NCBI GenBank assembly: GCA_018263575.1
Contig: JAANWX010000078.1
Span: forward strand, 1-39,358
DNA length: 39,358 nucleotides
Direction of reading: 5' to 3'
Source: Chloroflexota bacterium
Lineage (GTDB): Bacteria; Chloroflexota; Anaerolineae; Anaerolineales; UBA11858
Shown here: piece by piece, positions 33,210 to 39,358 of the stretch
Layout of the letters: the number at the start of each line of letters is the position of its first letter
Position numbering within the stretch: position 1 is the stretch's first letter
Program-made: the position numbers and the translations under genes
The notes under the pieces: model-generated
What the model was told of the DNA's origin: nothing
Seen by the model: the letters and a program-made list of their open reading frames with translations, nothing else
The model's database searches: none

Positions 33210-33227
33210 CGAGATTTCCAAATCTCG
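33210..33227. repeat. CGAGATTTccAAATCTCG palindrome
   Basis: A perfect 8-bp stem with a 2-base centre. The rest of the gap to 33404 holds GTGAAGGTGTCC and CACCGAACGG segments that mirror 2855-2880, and no gene. Confidence 0.6.
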
Positions 33228-33404
33228 TAATTGCGGGGTCTAGTGAAGGTGTCCTTCGCGTAGCACGGCCCTGGGCTTCACCGAACGGTCGCGTTACGCT
33301 CTACCACTCGGTCGGGAGACCTTCGCTATCCTATGAAAACGGGGGTATATTTTCCCAAATGCGATTGCCCTAAGAGTGAAGAGTGTGCGAGTAAACAAGT
33401 TCAC

Positions 33405-36194
33405 CTAATCGTGGTTATGATTATAGGTGACAATCTCTTTCACCAACTCCGCGGCAATAGAGGGCACTACCAAGAGGGGCAAAACGATCCTCCACTGTGC
33501 CCAGGCGAGAGGCAATGTCTTGAAGATGGTTTGTAAGAAGGGGACATAGAGCACAAGGAGCAACAAGGCCAGTGAGGAAAGAACGGCCCAATTCATGGCC
33601 GGATTCTTGAAGACACCCATCTTCAAAATTGGGAAGCGTTCAGAGCGTGCAGTGTAGGCCCGCAGCAATTCAGAGAATGACAGGGTTACAAAAGCCATTG
33701 TCTTGGCATACTCAGGGAAAAACTTAAGGCCAAGCCAATAGGCCAAAATCGTCACCCCGGTGATGGCCACCGTTTGTATGCCAATCCCCCACTGCATAAA
33801 GCGGTTGATGATGGGTTCTTTAGGGTCACGGGGCGGTATGTCCATGATCTCCGGGTTACCTTTTTCCACGCCCAGGGCCAAAGCCGGCGCGCCGTCAGTA
33901 ATTAGGTTTAGCCACAAAAGTTGGATGGCGTTAAGCGGTGAGTGTCCCCAGATCATGGTCGCCAAGAAGATAATGGCGATTTCAGCCATGTTGCATGAGA
34001 GCAGATAATAGACAAATTTACGAATGTTGGAATAGATAATGCGGCCCTGTTCCACCGCGGAGACGATACTGGCATAATTATCGTCGGTCAGCACCATGTC
34101 GGCCGTCTCTTTGGCTACATCCGTTCCGGTGATGCCCATGGCAATACCAATATCGGCTTGTTTGATGGAAGGGGCATCATTCACACCATCCCCGGTCATG
34201 GCGACCACTTCGCCGTTAGCCCGCAGCGCCTTGACAATGCGCACCTTATGGGCCGGGGAAACCCGAGCAAAAACGACAGTGTGTTTGACTTCTTCTTGTA
34301 ATTCTTGATCACCCAGGGCATTTAGATCGCTTCCATCCAGAACACGCTGGCCCTTTTTCATCAGGCCAATATCTTCGGCAATGGCGCGGGCGGTGTTGGG
34401 ATAATCTCCCGTGATCATGGCTGTGCTGATGCCGGCCCGTCTGGCTCTCGCCAAGGCGGAAGAGACTTCGGGACGAGCGGGGTCGAGCATGCCAATCAAG
34501 CCCACAAAGATTAAATCTTCCTCGACTTCATCATCCAATTGGCCTTCCTGGGTTTTTTGAATATCCTTTGTCACCCGATAAGCAACCCCAAGCACACGCA
34601 GGGCGTCCCCGGTCATAGCGTCATTAGCGGCTAGTATGCGCCTGCGTTGTTCATCGTCAAGAGGCACTGCTTTATCTTCTCTGCTTTGGTAATGCGTGCA
34701 GCGCTCCAGGACAACGGCTGGGGCGCCTTTTTCAGCTACCACGTACCAGGCTTGCTTCTCATTATCGTAGAAGGGAGAGATGTCTCTTGGGTCGGGGCTG
34801 CTGACAGCGTGAACGGTGACCATGCGTTTCCGCTCCGAGTCGAAAGGGATTTCCTCAATGCGGGGGTAGGCTTGTGCCAACGGATCCGGTAAGCAACCAG
34901 CTTTGGCCGCGGCAACCACCAAGGCCCCCTCGGTGGGATCGCCCACAATGCGGTGAGTTTGATTGCCTTGTTCGTCGTACGATTTTTCCAATGTGGCGTC
35001 GTTGTTTAACGCGCCAATCCATAAAGCGGTGAGAATAGCGGGGTAGTCTTCAGAAAGGTTCACGCTCTTCCCATCCAGGAGGAACTCACCCTCGGGTCGG
35101 TAGCCGCTACCGGTCACCTCCAGAAAATCCCCATCAGCGGCCACGCGGGCAACGGTCATCTCGTTTTGGGTGAGGGTACCAGTTTTATCGGAGCAAATTA
35201 CGGTTGCTGATCCCAAGGTTTCCACCGAGGATAAACGGCGAATGAGGGCGTTCCTCTTGATCATCTCTTGCATGCCCAGGGCTAAACTGATGGTGACCAC
35301 GGCTGGCAAGCCTTCGGGGACAGCGGCGATGGCCAAGCTGACAGCGATGATGAACATATCCAGGGCCGAGGTGCCACGCAAAGTCCCTACTCCAAACACC
35401 ACACCGGAAACCACCAGAGCGACCCAGCCCAAAGTTTTGCCCAGCCCATCCAGTCGCTTTTGGAGAGGAGTCGGTTCTTCTACCACACTTTGGAGCATGC
35501 CCGCTATTCGGCCAATCTCGCTTGCCATGCCGATATTGACGACCACGCCGACGCCGCGCCCGTAGGTGGCCATGGTCCCTGTGAAGGCCATGTTTTCCCT
35601 ATCTCCCACGGGAATATCTTTTTCTAATTGAGCCTTCGAATTTTTGTGGACGGGAACAGACTCGCCCGTTAGAGCCGCTTCGTTGACTTGTAAATTTACC
35701 GCTTCTATCAGATAAACGTCGGCTGGGACGTAGTTGCCGGCTTCCAAGAAGACAATATCTCCCGGAACCAATTCGCGGGATGGGATCGAGATCCGGTGTC
35801 CGCCTCGCAGAACGTTGGCATCTGGGGCAGCTAATTTTTTCAGGGCTGCCAAGGCCTCTTCTGCCCGCCGTTCTTGAACAATGCCCAAGATGGCGTTGAG
35901 GATGACAATGGCCATAATGGCACTGGCTTCTATCCAATCTCCCAGAAGAGCAGAGATCAGGGCTGCCACCAGGAGCAGGATGACCACGAAGTTAGCAAAT
36001 TGTTCTTTGAGCATCTCCCAAATTGTAGTGGGAGGGGCTTCGGCTAATTCATTGCGGCCGTAAAGTTCGGATCGATGTTCCGCTTCTTCCTGGCTAAGTC
36101 CTTCTTCACGTGAGACGTCAAAATGTTCTAAGACTTTCTCAACGCTAAACGTATACCAGGCTTCGATTTTTTGGAGGGTTTCTTTTTCTGTCAT
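33405..36194 (-). CDS. P2-type calcium-transporting ATPase
   Basis: A 929-residue cation pump of the SERCA-like P2A class. In order: an N-terminal cation ATPase domain, actuator TGES (in NEAALTGESVPVHKN), M4 VPEGLPAVV, phosphorylation site DKTGTLTQNEM, the nucleotide-binding segment near EKGAPAVVLERC, hinge MTGDGVNDAPSIKQADIGIAMG, and four C-terminal membrane helices. The Ca2+ ligands of both sites look present: Glu in VPEGL, Asn and Glu in M5 (CNMAEIAI), and Asn, Thr, Asp in M6 (LNLITDGAPA). It therefore probably exports two Ca2+. The ATG at 36194 is the natural start. It lies 63 bases downstream of the peptide-binding protein gene. Confidence 0.95.
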   Translation of the reverse strand: MTEKETLQKIEAWYTFSVEKVLEHFDVSREEGLSQEEAEHRSELYGRNELAEAPPTTIWEMLKEQFANFVVILLLVAALISALLGDWIEASAIMAIVILNAILGIVQERRAEEALAALKKLAAPDANVLRGGHRISIPSRELVPGDIVFLEAGNYVPADVYLIEAVNLQVNEAALTGESVPVHKNSKAQLEKDIPVGDRENMAFTGTMATYGRGVGVVVNIGMASEIGRIAGMLQSVVEEPTPLQKRLDGLGKTLGWVALVVSGVVFGVGTLRGTSALDMFIIAVSLAIAAVPEGLPAVVTISLALGMQEMIKRNALIRRLSSVETLGSATVICSDKTGTLTQNEMTVARVAADGDFLEVTGSGYRPEGEFLLDGKSVNLSEDYPAILTALWIGALNNDATLEKSYDEQGNQTHRIVGDPTEGALVVAAAKAGCLPDPLAQAYPRIEEIPFDSERKRMVTVHAVSSPDPRDISPFYDNEKQAWYVVAEKGAPAVVLERCTHYQSREDKAVPLDDEQRRRILAANDAMTGDALRVLGVAYRVTKDIQKTQEGQLDDEVEEDLIFVGLIGMLDPARPEVSSALARARRAGISTAMITGDYPNTARAIAEDIGLMKKGQRVLDGSDLNALGDQELQEEVKHTVVFARVSPAHKVRIVKALRANGEVVAMTGDGVNDAPSIKQADIGIAMGITGTDVAKETADMVLTDDNYASIVSAVEQGRIIYSNIRKFVYYLLSCNMAEIAIIFLATMIWGHSPLNAIQLLWLNLITDGAPALALGVEKGNPEIMDIPPRDPKEPIINRFMQWGIGIQTVAITGVTILAYWLGLKFFPEYAKTMAFVTLSFSELLRAYTARSERFPILKMGVFKNPAMNWAVLSSLALLLLVLYVPFLQTIFKTLPLAWAQWRIVLPLLVVPSIAAELVKEIVTYNHNHD

Positions 36195-36257
36195 GTCTTT
36201 TTCCGTTGTTTATTCGAGATAATCAGGTGTAACCCACCGTGCCACTCACAGATTCGC

Positions 36258-37976
36258 TTACTCCTCCGGCGTTGTTGTTTTTTGATCAAGCTCAGAGTAT
36301 AAATACCAATCACTAACTGTGACCAAGCGATCGGCTGGCTCGAAGAGGGGGCCAATTCGCACGCCTTTCACATCATTGGAAACGCCATAGGTGTACATGG
36401 GATAAAAAAGAGGCAAAGCTGGCATTTGATCCACAAAACGCACCTGGAAGTTAAGGTACATTCGGGTCCGTTCGTTGGGGTCGACTACAATGCGGGCTTG
36501 CTCTAAATATTCGCTGGCTTGGCGGTCGTTCCACATGGCGTAATTTTGCCCGCCGCTGGTTTGGGTTTGGTGCCAGAAGGGATAAGGGTCAGGGTCGGGG
36601 GTTTGGGATAAGTTGATGTCGATGAGAGCCGCTTCATAGAGACGTGTATCTAGGTACTCAGAGATCAGCTCTGGATAAGGAAGAGCCTCGAGGCTCACGC
36701 TCACACCCAAATCTGCCCAGTTTTCCTGGATAGATTTTGCTATCGCGGCGTGTTCTTCATCGTCGGGATAGAGTAGGGTAAACTCCAGGAGAATGTTTTC
36801 TTCTCCCTCTTGTGTTTTGGCTCTCACATCTCCCCCTTCAGCGGGGAAGGTGTATCCGGCTTTTTTGAGTGTTTCGATGGCTTTCTCGGGTTCATAATCA
36901 TAGCGATTCAGGTTATCATTATAAGCCCAGGTTTTGGGGAAAATGGGGCCATCGGCAATAACGCCCTGCCCATTCAGGATACTGTCTACCATTTTTTGCC
37001 TGTTCAAACCGGAAAGCAGGGCGTGCCTGATTTCAGCCTCTTGGAAAAAAGGAACTTTAGGGTTGTCCAGGTTCAGAAATACCAGGCTTAACTCAGGCAA
37101 GCGCCCGGTATATAAATTTAGGTTGGGATCATCGAGTGCTTGGGGGAGAATTTCCGAAGTCACCTCGGCGATGCCTTGGATTTCTTCTGCTTGATAGGCT
37201 TCCCACGCAGAAAGGGCATCTTGATAATATTTGAAGATAAATTCTTCAAGATAAACTTCTTCACCATAGTAGTCAGGGAATTTTTTGAGAACCACACCCG
37301 TGATTTCCCCCTCTTGGGTCAACAAAGTATTAAATTGATAAGGCCCTGAACCCACCGGTTGGATGTTGAATTCATCATCCACAATTTTCGCTGGGGTAAG
37401 GTCAGCCAGTAAATGTGCCGGTAAAATTCCAAAATTCAGGTAATCCAAAAAGGGAGCAAATGCCTCTGGCAAGCGGAACTGCAAATTATGTTCGTCCAGG
37501 ACTTGGACTTCCACCTCTCCCCAAAAAGCTTTCAAATCAGAACGGGCTGGAAATTCTTCACTGCGCAGAAGCTCAATGGTAAAAACAACATCTTGGCTGG
37601 TGACGGGAGCACCATCGTGCCAGACAGCATCCCGGCGCATGGAAAAATTATAAACCTCTCCATCGCGGGAAATGCCCCAGGATTCCGCCAAATCTGGCTG
37701 GGGCAAGCCTTTGGAATCAAAGCGCACCAGGCTGCTGAATAACAAACTGGCGGCGTCTTTATCGACCGGATTATAGACAGCCAAAAGCGGGTTTAGACGT
37801 TTCAGTGACCCTACCACGCCTTCTGCATAAACACCGCCAGTGACAGGTTCGGGTGTGTTTTCTGGCACAAGAACAGTTTGCGATTCTGTTTGCCCGCCCC
37901 ATAGCAAGACTCCAATCACGATCAGGGCTAAAATGATGAATAGGATTTGCCAACGTAGTTTTTTTATGAGTTTCAT
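36258..37976 (-). CDS. ABC transporter substrate-binding protein, family 5 (oligopeptide type)
   Basis: A 572-residue extracytoplasmic solute receptor of the SBP_bac_5 family. The N-terminus has a membrane helix (KLRWQILFIILALIVIGVLLWGG) without a lipobox cysteine, so it looks anchored by an uncleaved helix. Family blocks are LNPLLAVYNPVDKDAASLLFSSLVRFDSKGLPQPDLAESWGISRDGEVYNFSMRRDAVWHDGAPVTSQDVVFTIELL and later VGSGPYQF and IRHALLSGLNRQ. No permease or ATPase genes are adjacent, so the transporter it serves is unknown. An inverted repeat lies in its leader. Confidence 0.9.
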   Translation of the reverse strand: MKLIKKLRWQILFIILALIVIGVLLWGGQTESQTVLVPENTPEPVTGGVYAEGVVGSLKRLNPLLAVYNPVDKDAASLLFSSLVRFDSKGLPQPDLAESWGISRDGEVYNFSMRRDAVWHDGAPVTSQDVVFTIELLRSEEFPARSDLKAFWGEVEVQVLDEHNLQFRLPEAFAPFLDYLNFGILPAHLLADLTPAKIVDDEFNIQPVGSGPYQFNTLLTQEGEITGVVLKKFPDYYGEEVYLEEFIFKYYQDALSAWEAYQAEEIQGIAEVTSEILPQALDDPNLNLYTGRLPELSLVFLNLDNPKVPFFQEAEIRHALLSGLNRQKMVDSILNGQGVIADGPIFPKTWAYNDNLNRYDYEPEKAIETLKKAGYTFPAEGGDVRAKTQEGEENILLEFTLLYPDDEEHAAIAKSIQENWADLGVSVSLEALPYPELISEYLDTRLYEAALIDINLSQTPDPDPYPFWHQTQTSGGQNYAMWNDRQASEYLEQARIVVDPNERTRMYLNFQVRFVDQMPALPLFYPMYTYGVSNDVKGVRIGPLFEPADRLVTVSDWYLYSELDQKTTTPEE

Positions 37977-38000
37977 CGCTCCTCACTCTTACACACATAA

Positions 38001-38031
38001 CCGGAAAATATGGAATACCCACATTTTCCGG
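38001..38031. promoter_or_regulatory. inverted repeat in the leader of the peptide-binding protein gene
   Basis: CCGGAAAATATGG (38001-38013) pairs with CCACATTTTCCGG (38019-38031) with one mismatch. It lies 25 bases upstream of the start and could be an operator or a leader hairpin. Confidence 0.45.
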
Positions 38032-38092
38032 CCTCTAGCAAGCGCGCTTTAGCAAGCGTGGTATGATAATCAAATCATTCTAGGGTAAAAAA

Positions 38093-38317
38093 TTACCCAG
38101 AGACAATCACAGTGGTGATCGCCAAAATGAAAAACAAGATACTCAGTCCAATGGTAACCCTAAAGAGTGTTTTTTCGACCCCGCGCCGGGCGGTGAAGAC
38201 ACTGCCGGTATCCGCGCCGGTCAGGCCACCTAGGCCAGCCCCTTTACTTTGTAAAATTACACTCGCAATTAGCGCAACGGAGACAATAATCACTCCAACA
38301 TCAAGATATTTTTCCAC
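38093..38317 (-). CDS. secG: preprotein translocase subunit SecG
   Basis: A 74-residue protein with two membrane helices, which joins SecY and SecE in the protein-export channel. The first helix is DVGVIIVSVALIASVILQ, then the conserved cytoplasmic loop SKGAGLGGLTGADTGSVFTARRGVEKTLFRVT and the second helix IGLSILFFILAITTVIV. The start is GTG at 38317, six bases after GGAGG. The stop lies in a GGGTAA/TTACCC palindrome. It precedes the peptide-binding protein gene on the same strand. Confidence 0.93.
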   Translation of the reverse strand: MEKYLDVGVIIVSVALIASVILQSKGAGLGGLTGADTGSVFTARRGVEKTLFRVTIGLSILFFILAITTVIVSG

Positions 38318-38480
38318 AACAATCCTCCGAATTCGTAGCTCAAACTACTTTCCAAAAATCAGTATTACTGTATAATTAAATGCCTATTTTCTTCTTTTTT
38401 TCTTCTTTCTAGACTTCGAGCAGGCAGATTATACCGTCATGATAGGTAAGAAGTCAAGCTGAACACAGGGTTACAAGTAT

Positions 38481-39358
38481 ATGCCAGAACTTAGTGTAAA
38501 TTTGCACATTCATTCCACGTATTCTGATGGCACAAATTCCCACGCTGAAATTGCCCAAGCTGCTCAAGAAACAGGCCTGGACGTGGTCATCGTCACCGAT
38601 CATAACCTTTTGGTTCAGGGGATAGAAGGATATTACGGAGAGAATCAGGACCGCGTCTTGCTTTTGGCCGGGGAAGAGATTCACAACCGCACCCTTTCCG
38701 ATCAAAAAAATCATCTTCTGGTTTTTGGAGCCGAGAGAGAATTGATAGACAAAGGAAATGACCCTCAGGCTCTGGTGGACGCTGTTGCCCAGGCGGGGGG
38801 GGTGTCCTTTATTGCCCATCCTGTGGAGCAAGAAGCACCCGCCGTGGGAGAACCTAAAATCTCGTGGGAAGATTGGGAGCTAAGCGGTTTCACAGGAATT
38901 GAGTTATGGAACGGTTTTTCGGAATTCAAATCCCTTTTGAAGAGCAAGGCTCACGCCGTTTTCTACGCCTACCAGCCCAAACGGGTCGCGCGTGGCCCTT
39001 TTCCGGAGTCGCTCGAACTATGGGACCAGTTGCTCGCTGAAGGGCGGCGCGTGGTGGCTATTGGCGGTTCCGATGCGCACGCTTTATCAGCTCGCCTAGG
39101 ACCTTTGCGGCGCACACTATTCCCTTATCAATATCACTTTCAGGCCATAAACACGCATCTCCTTATTCCTGAGCCTCTCAGCGGAGAACTAATCCCCGAC
39201 AAAAAGGTGGTTTACGAAGCCTTCCGGGAAGGACATGCTTTCATCGGTTACGATCTCCCCTCTCCCACACACGGATTCCGTTTCAAGGCTAAGGGAAAAG
39301 AAGAGTCCGCAATCATGGGAGATGAAATTTCCGCCAAGAACGGCGTCACCTTGCGATC
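38481..39358 (+). CDS. PHP domain metal-dependent phosphoesterase, incomplete at window end
   Basis: The frame opens at ATG 38481 and is still open at the last base (292 complete codons). PHP metal-binding motifs are HIHSTYSDG at the N-terminus, VTDHN, LAGEEIHN, FIAHPVE and GGSDAHAL. The C-terminal part visible (LLIPEPLSGELIPDKKVVYEAFREGHAFIGYD and onward) resembles the extra domain of CehA/McbA-like PHP proteins. A phosphoesterase or related hydrolase function is likely, but the substrate is unknown. It is divergent from secG, with 163 bases between them. Confidence 0.85.
   Translation, partial: MPELSVNLHIHSTYSDGTNSHAEIAQAAQETGLDVVIVTDHNLLVQGIEGYYGENQDRVLLLAGEEIHNRTLSDQKNHLLVFGAERELIDKGNDPQALVDAVAQAGGVSFIAHPVEQEAPAVGEPKISWEDWELSGFTGIELWNGFSEFKSLLKSKAHAVFYAYQPKRVARGPFPESLELWDQLLAEGRRVVAIGGSDAHALSARLGPLRRTLFPYQYHFQAINTHLLIPEPLSGELIPDKKVVYEAFREGHAFIGYDLPSPTHGFRFKAKGKEESAIMGDEISAKNGVTLR

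Overview
The window reads as a bacterial chromosome segment, most likely from the Chloroflexota (an Anaerolineae-like lineage). That is an inference from gene content and style: two T-box leaders, a short b-delta fusion ATP synthase subunit, an 11-gene complex I operon without nuoEFG, a K+-independent-type H+-pyrophosphatase, a bacterial DRG-type TGS GTPase, an acylaminoacyl-peptidase-like S9 enzyme and many dispersed palindromic repeats. No rRNA, tRNA, CRISPR array, phage gene or complete transposase gene was seen.

Layout. 1-3.5 kb: amphi-Trp protein, a 5'-truncated nitroreductase remnant, a MITE-like element, T-box-controlled serS and a DUF456 membrane protein. 3.6-6.8 kb: stand-alone trpB under a tryptophan T-box (minus strand), then the housekeeping sigma factor rpoD (minus). 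7.0-8.4 kb: mscL with a C-terminal zinc ribbon, and lipA (plus). 8.6-24.4 kb: a bioenergetic block consisting of the F0 genes atpI-atpB-atpE-atpF/H (minus, no F1 genes here), divergent hppA (plus), and the operon nuoABCDHIJKLMN (minus), which converges on hppA across a shared terminator. 24.5-31.1 kb: small housekeeping genes and unknowns (YacP-like NYN protein, lamin-tail-like membrane protein, zinc-ribbon/OB protein, DRG-like GTPase, NTP pyrophosphatase, NERD-like tail-anchored protein, GT2 glycosyltransferase, rnhB). 31.2-39.4 kb: S9 peptidase, P2-type Ca2+ ATPase, orphan peptide-binding protein, secG, and a PHP-domain protein that runs off the window end.

How the parts fit. Complex I and the H+-PPase build a proton-motive force, and the F0 sector (with F1 encoded elsewhere) uses it. 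The atp and hppA promoters face each other and share the same -35/-10 layout. serS and trpB each appear to be switched by uncharged cognate tRNA.

The most distinctive non-coding content is a mosaic of short palindromic repeats in intergenic gaps. It includes two 152-bp copies and one 99-bp core copy of a MITE-like element, and a separate 113-bp element with a perfect 8-bp target duplication. Their GTAA termini and 8-bp duplications resemble IS66-family ends. Two of these insertions lie inside the nuo operon. I did not find a clear defence system or other wholly new multigene system; the best leads are the repeats, the unusual trpB leader, the b-delta fusion, and the LTD-like and NERD-like orphans.
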